64,000 bases of DNA, taken from the NCBI RefSeq assembly GCF_900103505.1, contig NZ_FNIA01000001.1, positions 1 to 64,000 of the forward strand, read 5' to 3'. The position numbers were made by a program, and so were the translations under genes. Numbering within the stretch: position 1 is the first letter of the stretch; the number at the start of each line of letters is the position of its first letter. Below are positions 33,145 to 41,118 of this stretch, piece by piece. Below the pieces are notes generated by a model. That model did not search any database. It was given only the letters and a program-made list of their open reading frames with translations, and was not told the origin of the DNA. This DNA comes from Haloarchaeobius iranensis. Its GTDB lineage: Archaea > Halobacteriota > Halobacteria > Halobacteriales > Natrialbaceae.

Positions 33145-34269
33145 TCAGTCCACCCGCGCGTCGACGACGACGTGGACGACGCCCTCGCTGTGGCTCTTGA
33201 CCTCGCGACGGTCCAGCACCGTCACGTCGCGGCCGTGGTCGTCGGCGACGGCCTCCAGCCGGGCGACGGGGTGGCTCCAGGGGTCGTCGGCGGGTTCGGT
33301 CGCGTGGACGTGGAGCGTTCCACCCGAAACGGCGGCGTCGAAGGCGGCGTCGAGGTAGCTCCGCCCACCACCGTCGGCGTCCGGGTCGCCGCTGTCCGCG
33401 TCGCCAGGTGCCGGCTCGACCGCGTCGTAGTAGCCCATGACGACCCGGTCGGCCGTCGCCTCGACGTCGCGGCAGTCGCCGAGGACGAGCTCCATCCGGT
33501 CGAGGACCGCGTTGTTCACGGCGTTCTCGCCGAGGTAGCGGAACGCGTCGGGGTTCTTCTCGACGGCCGTGACGGTCGCCCCGGCGCGGGCCATCGGCAG
33601 CGCGAAGTAGCCGATGCCGGCGAACATGTCGAGCACGCGCTCGCCCTCGTCGGTGACCTCGCCCATGTGGACGCGCTCGGCCTGGTTGCCGGGCGAGAAC
33701 ATGACTCGCGAGAGGTCCAGCGCGTACCGGGTGCCGTGTTCGACGTGGACCGTCTCGGTGTCGCCGAGGCCGGCGACGACGCGCACGTCCGGCTCGCGGA
33801 GTTCGCCGTCGACGCCCTCCCGGGCGCAGACGGTGTCGGCCTCGCCGTGGAGTTCGAGCAGCGCCTCGCCGACGGCTTCCGCCTCGTCCTCGTCGAGGTC
33901 GGTCAGCGAGACGAGGACGACGGCACCCACGACGGCCCACGACGACGGCGCGCGCTCGACCGCCTCGTCGTCCCAGCCGCGTTCGCGCAGGAGCGTCGCG
34001 AGGTCGGGCGCACGGGGCTCGGGGTCGGTCTGGCGCACGACGCGGCGGACATCCGTCTCAGTCGGCGGTGCCGTCACTGGGAGCGCGACCAGTCCATCGG
34101 GGAACGGTTTGACCCGTCGGTCGTCGTCGTAGACGCCCTCGGCGCGCAGGCTGGCGATGGCGACCTCGGCGCGGTCCTGGGAGACGACGGCGGCGAGTGG
34201 ACCGTCGGCCGTGGCGTCGGCGACCTCGGGGAGATGCGTCTCCGGCTGGTCGTCGCCAGGTCCCGTCAT
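33145..34269 (-). CDS. taw2: Trm5/TYW2-like tRNA modification enzyme, probably Taw2
   Basis: A 374-residue SAM-dependent enzyme of the Met-10+ family. The SAM site is VLDMFAGIGYFALPMARAGATVTAVEKNP, followed by NNAVLDRMELVLGDCRD. Where Trm5 methyltransferases carry an N-[LP]-P motif, this protein has DRVVMGYYDAVEP, the pattern of archaeal Taw2. Taw2 transfers the aminocarboxypropyl group of SAM to the wyosine base at G37 of tRNA-Phe. The start at 34269 is 5 bp from the NMD3 stop, so the two genes form a unit. A Trm5 role is the alternative. Confidence 0.8.
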   Translation of the reverse strand: MTGPGDDQPETHLPEVADATADGPLAAVVSQDRAEVAIASLRAEGVYDDDRRVKPFPDGLVALPVTAPPTETDVRRVVRQTDPEPRAPDLATLLRERGWDDEAVERAPSSWAVVGAVVLVSLTDLDEDEAEAVGEALLELHGEADTVCAREGVDGELREPDVRVVAGLGDTETVHVEHGTRYALDLSRVMFSPGNQAERVHMGEVTDEGERVLDMFAGIGYFALPMARAGATVTAVEKNPDAFRYLGENAVNNAVLDRMELVLGDCRDVEATADRVVMGYYDAVEPAPGDADSGDPDADGGGRSYLDAAFDAAVSGGTLHVHATEPADDPWSHPVARLEAVADDHGRDVTVLDRREVKSHSEGVVHVVVDARVD

Positions 34270-34273
34270 CGCG

Positions 34274-35407
34274 TCACCACCAGTCGTCCTCGTCGTCCTC
34301 CTCGGGCGGGAGGACGTGCAGGCCGGCACGGCTCTTCAGCACCCGGACCGTGTCGCCGTCGCCCTCGAAGTAGTCCGGGCGGGCGATGGTCTTGGCCTGG
34401 TAGGTCTCGGGGTCGAGCACCTGCACCGAGTGCTCGTCCTCGACGGTGACCAGCGAGGTCTCGACGCCGTCGTCGACGGTGCCGAGCTTCCTGGCGTCCG
34501 GGGCGTCCCCCTCCTCGTAGCTGGCCTCGTAGCGCTCGCCGGTCGTCACGCGCACCCCCTTCAGGTTGCCGCGGGCGCTGCTGACGAGTATCGGCCCGTC
34601 GTCGTCCTCCTCGTCGTCGAGTTCGATGACGTCGCCGGGGCGGTACGGCGGCAGGCGGACGGCGTAGGTGACGCGGTACACCTCGTTGCCGTCCTCGTCC
34701 TCGGTGACCAGCGTCTCGTGGTCGGTCCAGCCCCCGCCGAACTCCTCGACCACCTTCGCGGCGATCTGCTTGCCGATGTTGTTCGTCGAGACCTTCACGT
34801 CGAGTCCGTCGTCGGTCTCGCCCATCTCGGTGACGAACGCGTTCCGGTCGCCCGTCGCCTCCATCCGGTCGACGACCATGTTCGATATCTCCTTGGCACG
34901 CTCGATCTCCTCGCTGTCGGGGGTCCGGTCGAGCGCCCGGACCTGCACGATGGAGGCGTAGTAGTCGCCCGCGATGCGGCCACACCGGGTGCAGGTCTGT
35001 CGGGCGATGCGAACCGGCACCGTGACCTCCGACTCGCGGTACTGGCCGCGTACGACGCCCGAGAACAGGCAGTGCATCCGGATGTTGTTCTGGTCGACCT
35101 GCTCGGGTTGGACCTGCCACGACACGTCCTCGGCGTCGACGTGGACCGCGAGCGCCTCGGACACCTCCTCTATCGCCACGTCGGTGTAGTCCTCGGCGCC
35201 GACGTCGACCCAGCGACGGCCCCGGAAGACGGCACCGCAGGTCGCACAGACGCGCACCTCGATGCGCTCGGGCGCGTCGACGAGTTCGAACTGGTCGAAG
35301 TAGCAGTCGTCGCAGACGCCCACGTCGGATTTGCCCAGCGGGTCGCTGGCGGCCGCGTCGGACATCGCCTCCCCGCAGCGGGGGCAGAACGAGCGCTGGT
35401 CGGTCAT
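34274..35407 (-). CDS. NMD3-related ribosome maturation protein
   Basis: A 377-residue archaeal NMD3 homolog. Eukaryotic NMD3 is an export and maturation factor of the large ribosomal subunit; the archaeal role is presumed to be in 50S assembly. Zinc-binding CxxC pairs occur at the start (FCPRCGEAMS), CDDCYFDQF, VCATCGAVF and TCTRCGRIAGDYY. The body contains the conserved STNNIGKQIAAKVVEEFGGG. A TATA element (CTTTATACGG on the minus strand, 35428-35437) lies about 27 nt from the ATG at 35407 and indicates a leaderless start. It is followed directly by the Taw2-like gene. Confidence 0.92.
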   Translation of the reverse strand: MTDQRSFCPRCGEAMSDAAASDPLGKSDVGVCDDCYFDQFELVDAPERIEVRVCATCGAVFRGRRWVDVGAEDYTDVAIEEVSEALAVHVDAEDVSWQVQPEQVDQNNIRMHCLFSGVVRGQYRESEVTVPVRIARQTCTRCGRIAGDYYASIVQVRALDRTPDSEEIERAKEISNMVVDRMEATGDRNAFVTEMGETDDGLDVKVSTNNIGKQIAAKVVEEFGGGWTDHETLVTEDEDGNEVYRVTYAVRLPPYRPGDVIELDDEEDDDGPILVSSARGNLKGVRVTTGERYEASYEEGDAPDARKLGTVDDGVETSLVTVEDEHSVQVLDPETYQAKTIARPDYFEGDGDTVRVLKSRAGLHVLPPEEDDEDDWW

Positions 35408-35427
35408 GGCCGACTCGTAGGCCGTTC

Positions 35428-35437
35428 TGCCGTATAA
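35428..35437 (-). promoter_or_regulatory. TATA element of the NMD3-taw2 unit
   Basis: The minus strand reads CTTTATACGG, centred 26 nt from the NMD3 start codon. Confidence 0.6.
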
Positions 35438-35525
35438 AGCGCAGGATTCGACGGAGGTGACAGAACAGACAGTAAATCGACTGGTCAGCAGAAAGTTAAT
35501 TTCGGGGGGCCGCCTACTCGACGAC

Positions 35526-35900
35526 ATGGGCCTGCAACGACTCGTCCCGCTGTTCGTCAGGTACACGCTCGTCGGTGGCGCCCTCTGCACCGCCCTCCTG
35601 CTCGGTGGAACGGCCGCCATCGTCGCGAACAACGGCGGCGACGTCACCGCGACGCTCCCGAACGTCGCCCTCGCGTCGGCGGCCATCGGAATCAGCCTCG
35701 GCGCTATCAGCTTCTCGACGAGCAACAGCGGCACCGAGACCATCGAGGCCGGCGTAGCGGGGGGCTTCGACGTGACCGACCCCTCGCTGTTCCGGGCCAG
35801 TACGAGCGGGCTGCCGAGACGGTTCCGGTTGGGGGCGCTCTCCCTCGGCGTCGGGCTGTTCTCGGCCGCCTTCCTCGCCGCCGTGTCGACGTTCGGGTGA
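35526..35900 (+). CDS. membrane protein of unknown function
   Basis: A 124-residue protein with helices at about residues 10-35 (FVRYTLVGGALCTALLLGGTAAIVA), 43-62 (ATLPNVALASAAIGISLGAI) and 101-124 (LGALSLGVGLFSAAFLAAVSTFG). The loop at 63-100 is polar. Family not recognised. AAGTTAATTTC at 35493-35503 is centred 28 nt before the ATG at 35526 and supports a leaderless start. It lies just before htpX in the same direction but htpX has its own TATA-like element. Confidence 0.7.
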   Translation: MGLQRLVPLFVRYTLVGGALCTALLLGGTAAIVANNGGDVTATLPNVALASAAIGISLGAISFSTSNSGTETIEAGVAGGFDVTDPSLFRASTSGLPRRFRLGALSLGVGLFSAAFLAAVSTFG

Positions 35901-35948
35901 CCACCGGACGGCGACGAACTTTAGACCGCTCGACCCCTCCGTGCGAAT

Positions 35949-36824
35949 ATGCAATGGAAAGCGGACTGGGGGCTCCGGCTCCGCATGTTCGTCACGATGT
36001 TCCTGTTGACAGCGGTGTATCTCATCTTCATCGGGGCGCTGTCGGTGTACCTGGGGATCGGGTTCACCGGCATCGTCCTCATGTTCGCGCTGTTCTCCGG
36101 CGCGCAGTGGTTCTTCAGCGACAAGCTCACGCTGTGGAGCATGGGCGCGAAGGAGGTGAGCGAGGACGAGTACCCCGAGCTGCACGGGATGGTCCGCCGG
36201 CTCTCCCAGCAGGCGGACGTGCCGACGCCGAAGGTCGCGGTCGTCGACTCGCAGGTGCCCAACGCGTTCGCGACCGGGCGCTCGCAGAAACACTCGGCCG
36301 TCGCCGTGACGACCGGGCTGATGCGAACGCTGAACCGGGAGGAGCTGGAGGGCGTCATCGCCCACGAACTCGCTCACGTGAAGAACCGTGACGTGATGGT
36401 CATGACCATCGCGTCGTTCCTCTCGACCATCGCGTTCCTCGTCGTCCGCTTCGGCTTCTTCTTCGGCGGGGGCCGCGACCGGAACAACGGTGGCGTCTTC
36501 GTCGCCATCGCCGTCTCGCTGGTCGTCTGGGTCATCTCCTACCTGCTCATCCGGGCGCTCTCGCGCTACCGCGAGTTCGCCGCCGACCGCGGCGCTGCCG
36601 TCATCACCGGCAAGCCCGCTGCGCTGGCGTCCGCGCTCAACAGCATCTCCGGCGGGATGGACCGGGCCCCGAAGGAGGACATGCGCGAGCAGGCCGAGAT
36701 GAACGCGTTCTTCATCTTCCCGGTCAGCGGCGGCACCATCACCCGCCTGTTCAGCACGCACCCCTCGATGGAGCGCCGCATCGAGCGTCTCCAGCAGCTC
36801 GAACGCGAGATGGAGGCGACCTGA
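35949..36824 (+). CDS. htpX: HtpX-like M48 membrane metalloprotease
   Basis: A 291-residue membrane zinc protease that degrades damaged membrane proteins. Two helices lie at about residues 13-55 (FVTMFLLTAVYLIFIGALSVYLGIGF and the next). The zinc motif HELAHVKNRD has His139, Glu140 and His143. Two more helices follow at about 150-210, and the third ligand Glu lies in REFAADRGAA. The C-terminal FSTHPSMERRIERLQQL is the family hallmark. ACTTTAGACC (35918-35927) is centred about 27 nt before the ATG. It is followed by two genes at close spacing, the last being pspAB. Confidence 0.95.
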   Translation: MQWKADWGLRLRMFVTMFLLTAVYLIFIGALSVYLGIGFTGIVLMFALFSGAQWFFSDKLTLWSMGAKEVSEDEYPELHGMVRRLSQQADVPTPKVAVVDSQVPNAFATGRSQKHSAVAVTTGLMRTLNREELEGVIAHELAHVKNRDVMVMTIASFLSTIAFLVVRFGFFFGGGRDRNNGGVFVAIAVSLVVWVISYLLIRALSRYREFAADRGAAVITGKPAALASALNSISGGMDRAPKEDMREQAEMNAFFIFPVSGGTITRLFSTHPSMERRIERLQQLEREMEAT

Positions 36825-36828
36825 ACCG

Positions 36829-37284
36829 ATGGACCGGGCCCGCGTCGGGGCGGTACTGCTCGTCGTCGGCCTCCTCGTCGCGGCCCACCCGGTCTACCTC
36901 GACCTGAATCCGGGTGACACGACCGTCGAGGTGGCCGCCGAACCCGCGGACGGGGGGATCGCCGAGGACGAGGTGACGAACGCCTCGAGCCTCGACGAAC
37001 CTGCCAAGACGACACTGCAGGAGGCTGCAGACGGCGACCGGGCGACGCGCTGGCGCGGGGCAGACAGCGCCGCCGTCGTCCCGCTCATCGAGGCGGACTG
37101 CGTCCGGCTCGACGGCCAGGTGTACCGCGTCCAGGTGTTCCCCACCCAGGGCCTGTTCGACCGCGTCGACACCGTCGTCTCGCCGTTCGTCGCCCTCGTC
37201 GGCGTCCTCGCGGCGCTCATCGGCGGGCGGACCATCTGGGACGTCGGCGTGCCGACGACGGGACGCCGCGATAGGGAGGCCTAA
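36829..37284 (+). CDS. membrane-anchored protein between htpX and pspAB
   Basis: A 151-residue protein, four bases after the htpX stop. It has an N-terminal helix (VGAVLLVVGLLVAAHPVYL), then about 90 polar residues that should face outside (VEVAAEPADGGIAEDEVTN, DCVRLDGQVYRVQVF), then a C-terminal helix (VVSPFVALVGVLAALIGGRTIW). No family known to me. Its place in a tight htpX-pspAB operon suggests a link to membrane stress handling; this is inference. Confidence 0.78.
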   Translation: MDRARVGAVLLVVGLLVAAHPVYLDLNPGDTTVEVAAEPADGGIAEDEVTNASSLDEPAKTTLQEAADGDRATRWRGADSAAVVPLIEADCVRLDGQVYRVQVFPTQGLFDRVDTVVSPFVALVGVLAALIGGRTIWDVGVPTTGRRDREA

Positions 37285-37309
37285 GGCGGTCCCGGCCGTC
37301 CCGTCGGGT

Positions 37310-37915
37310 ATGGGGCTGTTCGATTCTATCCGCGAGATGCTCGGCACCCGCGCCGAGGCCGACGCCGCCAGCGACGCCGACCCCGAGGACCTGTTCGGGA
37401 TGAGCACGGCGTACATCACGATGGCCACCGAACTCGGCTACTCGTCGACCGGCGACGCGGCGCTCTGTTTCTCCGGCGTCGACAGCACGGACTTCGCCGA
37501 CGCCGTCCGCGAGGTCGAGGACATCCTCCACGCCGGCTCGGAGGAGACCGGCACCGACTTCGACCTGCGCGAGGACGACCACGGCTACCAGTGGGTCGTC
37601 CTCCACGACGACGACCCCGAGGACCTCGTCACCAGCATCCACTTCGCCGCCGACACGTTCATCGAGCGCGACTACGGCTCCCGGCTGCTCGCCGCCGTCT
37701 TCGGGTTCTCGAACGACGACCGCACGGCCTACTGGATCTACTCGTTCCGCCGCGGTGCGTACTACCCGTTCGTCCCCCGCAGCGGGCAGGAGCGCGACGA
37801 CGCCCTGGAGTTCAAGCTGGAGAGCAACCTCGACGGCGAGCTCGACATCGAGAACGACAAGCAGTACTGGTACCCGCTGTGGCCGAGCAGTCGCGGGACG
37901 CACCCCTGGGAGTGA
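37310..37915 (+). CDS. pspAB: PspA-associated protein PspAB
   Basis: A 201-residue soluble protein matching the PspAB family: MGLFDSIREMLGTR start, LGYSSTGDAALCFSGVDSTDF, WVVLHDDDPEDLVTSIHFAADTF, then DRTAYWIYSFRRGAYYPFVP. PspAB proteins are found beside htpX or PspA genes and are tied to envelope stress, with no known enzymatic activity. Here it closes the htpX operon (25 bp after the previous gene), which supports the assignment. A hairpin follows the stop. Confidence 0.85.
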   Translation: MGLFDSIREMLGTRAEADAASDADPEDLFGMSTAYITMATELGYSSTGDAALCFSGVDSTDFADAVREVEDILHAGSEETGTDFDLREDDHGYQWVVLHDDDPEDLVTSIHFAADTFIERDYGSRLLAAVFGFSNDDRTAYWIYSFRRGAYYPFVPRSGQERDDALEFKLESNLDGELDIENDKQYWYPLWPSSRGTHPWE

Positions 37916-37932
37916 GACGCATCGGATGACTG

Positions 37933-37956
37933 GTCACGGCCCTCGGCGGCCGTGAC
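37933..37956 (+). terminator. hairpin after the htpX-pspAB operon
   Basis: A perfect 9-bp stem (GTCACGGCC / GGCCGTGAC) with a 6-nt loop lies 17 nt after the pspAB stop. The next TATA element begins about 18 nt later. Confidence 0.5.
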
Positions 37957-37973
37957 ACCGACGGGACCCCGGA

Positions 37974-37983
37974 CACTTTTCTC
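37974..37983 (+). promoter_or_regulatory. TATA-like element of permease copy 1
   Basis: CACTTTTCTC lies about 27-36 nt before the ATG at 38010. The same position before copies 2 and 3 carries CATTTTTGT and CCTTTTTGC. Confidence 0.45.
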
Positions 37984-38009
37984 GCCTCGTCGTGTCACTC
38001 CGACCCACG

Positions 38010-38966
38010 ATGCGACGCGACGCCCTCCACCCGACCGACCCGTGGCGCTACCTCGCCGCCCGGCTCGCCGTCGCCGCGACCAGCCTGTGCGCCGCCGTGG
38101 GGCTGTCCGTCGGTGCCCTCTGGTTCGGGCCGCTGGATACGATCGGCGGACTCCCAGCGATCCCGCTCGCCAGAGTCCGAAACGAACTCGGCATCACCGC
38201 CTCGATCGGCGAGCAGTACGTCCGCACCGTCCAACGGGTCCTCTCGTTCGACTTCGGACAGTCGTGGGTCGTCGGTCCCGGGTTTCCAGCACCAGTACGC
38301 CCGCTCGTCGTCGAGGCCGCTCCGTACACGCTGCTCGTCGCCGTCGGGACGCTCTGTCTCGTCACCGTCGTCGCGGTACCGGTCGGTCTCGTCGTCGGCC
38401 ACCTCGACGGCCGTCTCGGTGACGGACTGGAGGAGTTCGCGACGGTCGGCCGTGCGGTCCCTACGTTCCTGCTGGCCGCCGTCGGGTTCGCCGTGGTCTG
38501 GTCGGGGACGGCAACGGCGACCAGCAAGTTACTGGCGGTGGCCGTCCTCGCGGCCGCTCCAGCGCTCGTCGGCAGCCGAATCAGGACCGTCGCACGCGCC
38601 GTGCGCAGGGCGAGGCGCGACGGCCACGTCGACGCCGCCCGCGCGAAGGGGCTCTCCAGGCGCACCGTGTTCTGGCGGCACCTCGCCCCCGTCGCACTGC
38701 TGGCCCACCTCCGTCAGGTCGCCGACGACGTGGCGTACGTCGCCGGCGCGGTCGTCGTCGTCGAGATGGTGGTCCCGGTCGCACCCAACGTCGAAAAAAC
38801 CGGGCTCGGGTATCTGTTCTACCAGGCCATCGTCCAGAGCGACCTGCCACTGGTCGCGACCCTCGTCGGGTTGTTCGCGACGGGCGTCGTCGCCGTCCGC
38901 CTGCTCGGCGACCTCGTGCTCGCACTGGTCGACCCCCGCGTCGGGCCGCGAGCCGGCCGTCGGTAG
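38010..38966 (+). CDS. OppB/DppB-type ABC permease, tandem copy 1
   Basis: A 318-residue inner-membrane permease of the binding-protein-dependent class. The first helix (YLAARLAVAATSLCAAVGLSV) is followed by an external region of about 75 residues, then about five helices. The EAA-like loop that contacts the ATPase is present (HVDAARAKGLSRRTVFWRHLAP). The C-terminus reads LVLALVDPRVGPRAGRR. The usual partners (second permease, ATPases, binding protein) are missing nearby. The ATG at 38010 (MRRDALHP) matches the start of the other copies (M-x-RDALHPT). The substrate (peptide, sugar or metal) is unknown. Confidence 0.88.
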   Translation: MRRDALHPTDPWRYLAARLAVAATSLCAAVGLSVGALWFGPLDTIGGLPAIPLARVRNELGITASIGEQYVRTVQRVLSFDFGQSWVVGPGFPAPVRPLVVEAAPYTLLVAVGTLCLVTVVAVPVGLVVGHLDGRLGDGLEEFATVGRAVPTFLLAAVGFAVVWSGTATATSKLLAVAVLAAAPALVGSRIRTVARAVRRARRDGHVDAARAKGLSRRTVFWRHLAPVALLAHLRQVADDVAYVAGAVVVVEMVVPVAPNVEKTGLGYLFYQAIVQSDLPLVATLVGLFATGVVAVRLLGDLVLALVDPRVGPRAGRR

Positions 38967-38971
38967 CCCGA

Positions 38972-38980
38972 CATTTTTGT
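38972..38980 (+). promoter_or_regulatory. TATA-like element of permease copy 2
   Basis: CATTTTTGT lies 26-34 nt before the ATG at 39006, so copy 2 can be transcribed on its own. Confidence 0.45.
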
Positions 38981-39005
38981 CCGAGGACTGCGAGTTCCTC
39001 GCACG

Positions 39006-39977
39006 ATGCACCGCGACGCCCTCCACCCCACCGGCCCGTGGCGCTACCTCGCCGCTCGAATCGCCGTCGCCGCGCTCGGGCTCCTCACGGCCGTGAGTAT
39101 CTGCTTCGCCGCGTTCCGGCTCGGGCCGCTCTCCACCGCCCAGGCCATCGTCGGCCCGGTCGACCTCGGGCCCGTCCGCAGGCAGCGGTACCACCGGCTG
39201 CTCGGCGTCGACGACGACCCCGTCGAGGCGTTCCTGACCTACGTCGACGGCCCCCTCACGTTCGACCTCGGCAAGGCGTGGGTGCTCGACCGGGGCCCCG
39301 CCGGCCCGCTCCTCGCCGACGCGCTTCCGAACACCGCGCTGGTCGCCGTCGGGGCGTTCTGCCTCGTCACCGTCGTCGCCGTTCCGGTCGGTCTCGCCGC
39401 GGGCCTGCGCGACGGTCGCCTCGGGGCCGCCGTCGAGTACGGCTCGGTCCTCGGTCGGAGCAGCTCGAACCTCGTACCCGCTGTCCTCGCGGTGGCACTG
39501 CTCTGGCCCGGCGGGGAACCGGCGCGGCCCCCGGTGCTCGTGCTCACCACCGTCGTCGTCGCGTCAACGCTGGTCGGCACCCGCATCAGGGCCGTCTCGC
39601 GCGCGGTGCGCGAGGCGAGGCACGACGGTCACGTTGACGCTGCCCGCGCGAAAGGAATCTCTCGAAGCGCCGTGTTCTGGCGACACCTCGCGCCCGTCGC
39701 GCTGCTGACTCACCTCCGGCGGGTCGCCGACGACGCGGCGTACCTCGTGGGCGCGGTCGTCGTCGTCGAGGCAGTGCTCCCGCGAGCCACCCCTCCTGTC
39801 GGGGAGGCGTACGGGCTCGGCCGGCTGTTCTTCCAGGCGAGCATCCAGGGCGACTTCCCACTCGCGGCGACGCTGGTGGTACTGTTCACCGCGGCCGTCC
39901 TCGCCGTCCGCCTGCTCGGCGACCTCGTGCTCGCACTGGTCGACCCCCGCGTCGGGCCGCGAGCCGGCCGTCGGTAA
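39006..39977 (+). CDS. OppB/DppB-type ABC permease, tandem copy 2
   Basis: A 323-residue paralog of copies 1 and 3. It starts MHRDALHPTGPWRYLAARIA and shares the whole layout: first helix, external region, five further helices, EAA-like loop (HVDAARAKGISRSAVFWRHLAP), and the C-terminus LVDPRVGPRAGRR. The external region (about residues 35-95) and the pore helices differ most from the other copies, while the EAA loop and C-terminus are nearly identical. That pattern fits different substrates or partners served by one kind of ATPase. It follows copy 1 after 39 bp. Confidence 0.88.
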   Translation: MHRDALHPTGPWRYLAARIAVAALGLLTAVSICFAAFRLGPLSTAQAIVGPVDLGPVRRQRYHRLLGVDDDPVEAFLTYVDGPLTFDLGKAWVLDRGPAGPLLADALPNTALVAVGAFCLVTVVAVPVGLAAGLRDGRLGAAVEYGSVLGRSSSNLVPAVLAVALLWPGGEPARPPVLVLTTVVVASTLVGTRIRAVSRAVREARHDGHVDAARAKGISRSAVFWRHLAPVALLTHLRRVADDAAYLVGAVVVVEAVLPRATPPVGEAYGLGRLFFQASIQGDFPLAATLVVLFTAAVLAVRLLGDLVLALVDPRVGPRAGRR

Positions 39978-39982
39978 CCCGA

Positions 39983-39991
39983 CCTTTTTGC
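39983..39991 (+). promoter_or_regulatory. TATA-like element of permease copy 3
   Basis: CCTTTTTGC lies 26-34 nt before the ATG at 40017. Confidence 0.45.
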
Positions 39992-40016
39992 TCGCGGCGT
40001 GCGACTGTCCCACACG

Positions 40017-40988
40017 ATGCGACGCGACGCCCTCCACCCGACTGACCCGTGGCGCTACCTCGCCGCCCGCTTCGCCGTCGCCGGGCTGGGCCTCTTCACC
40101 GTCGTCACCGTCTGCTTCGCGGCGATTCGACTCGGGCCGAACGAGCCAGCAGCGCTCGTCGCCGGTCCGGGCCTGCCGCCGGTTCCGCTCCCCGAGATTC
40201 GCGCCGAACTGGGCACCAACGCCCCGCTCGGCGAGCAGTACGTCCGCTACGTCGGCGACCTGCTCGCGCTCGAGTTCGGCCGGACGTGGGTGCTCGGTCC
40301 CGAGTTCCCGTCGCCAGCACGCCCGCTCCTCGTCGAGGCCGCACCGTTCACCCTGGCCGTCGCCGTCGGCGTGCTCTGTCTCGTCACCGCGGTGGCCGTT
40401 CCGGTCGGCCTCGCCGCCGGTCACCTCGACGGCCGTCGTGGCACCGGAGTGGAAGCCCTCGCGACCCTCGGCAGGGCCGTCCCGAACTTCTGGCTGGCCC
40501 TCGTCCTCGTCGCGCTCCTCGGAGCCAGCAGGGTCACCTCGACCCGGGCTCTGCTCCTGCTGTCGGTCGTGGCAGTCGCGGCCACCCTCGTCGCCTCGCG
40601 GGTCAGGACCGTCTCACGGGCGGTTCGCGAGGCCCGGCAGGACGGCCACGTCGACGCCGCCCGCGCGAAGGGGCTCTCCAGGAGCACCGTGTTCTGGCGG
40701 CACCTCGCCCCCGTCGCACTGCTGGCCCACCTCCGACGGATAGCGGACGACGTGACCTACGTCGCCGGCGCGGTCGTCGTCGTCGAGACGGTCGTGCTCA
40801 TCCGGTCCGACGTGACGGACGCGGGCCTCGGCGACCTGTTCTTCCAGGCTGCCGTGCAAGGTGACCTCCCACTCGCCGCGACGCTGGTGGTACTGTTCAC
40901 GGCGGCGGTCGTCGCCGTCCGCCTGCTCGGCGACCTCGTGCTCGCACTGGTCGACCCCCGCGTCGGGTCGCGAGCCGGCCGTCACTGA
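40017..40988 (+). CDS. OppB/DppB-type ABC permease, tandem copy 3
   Basis: A 323-residue third copy, 39 bp after copy 2, beginning MRRDALHPTDPWRYLAARFA. The N-terminal 20 residues are nearly those of copy 1 and the EAA-like loop reads HVDAARAKGLSRSTVFWRHLAP. It keeps YVAGAVVVVETVVLI before the last helices, and ends DPRVGSRAGRH. Copies 1 and 3 are closer to each other in the N-terminal half (both have GEQYVR in the external region). No ATPase or binding-protein gene follows; the next gene is radA with its own promoter. Confidence 0.88.
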   Translation: MRRDALHPTDPWRYLAARFAVAGLGLFTVVTVCFAAIRLGPNEPAALVAGPGLPPVPLPEIRAELGTNAPLGEQYVRYVGDLLALEFGRTWVLGPEFPSPARPLLVEAAPFTLAVAVGVLCLVTAVAVPVGLAAGHLDGRRGTGVEALATLGRAVPNFWLALVLVALLGASRVTSTRALLLLSVVAVAATLVASRVRTVSRAVREARQDGHVDAARAKGLSRSTVFWRHLAPVALLAHLRRIADDVTYVAGAVVVVETVVLIRSDVTDAGLGDLFFQAAVQGDLPLAATLVVLFTAAVVAVRLLGDLVLALVDPRVGSRAGRH

Positions 40989-41087
40989 CCAGCTCGCCGC
41001 CCGTCTTCCGGTTTAATACCTCGCTCCGCCAACGGTTCCACCCCGCCGCCACGCTCCACTTTCACTTTCACTCCCCTGTTTACGGGG

Positions 41088-41096
41088 CTTTATACC
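41088..41096 (+). promoter_or_regulatory. TATA element of radA
   Basis: CTTTATACC is centred 27 nt before the ATG at 41119 (leaderless). A short tandem repeat CTTTCACTTTCACT lies just upstream at 41058-41071. Confidence 0.6.
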
Positions 41097-41118
41097 CCAT
41101 CGGGACTCACGGACTGGT

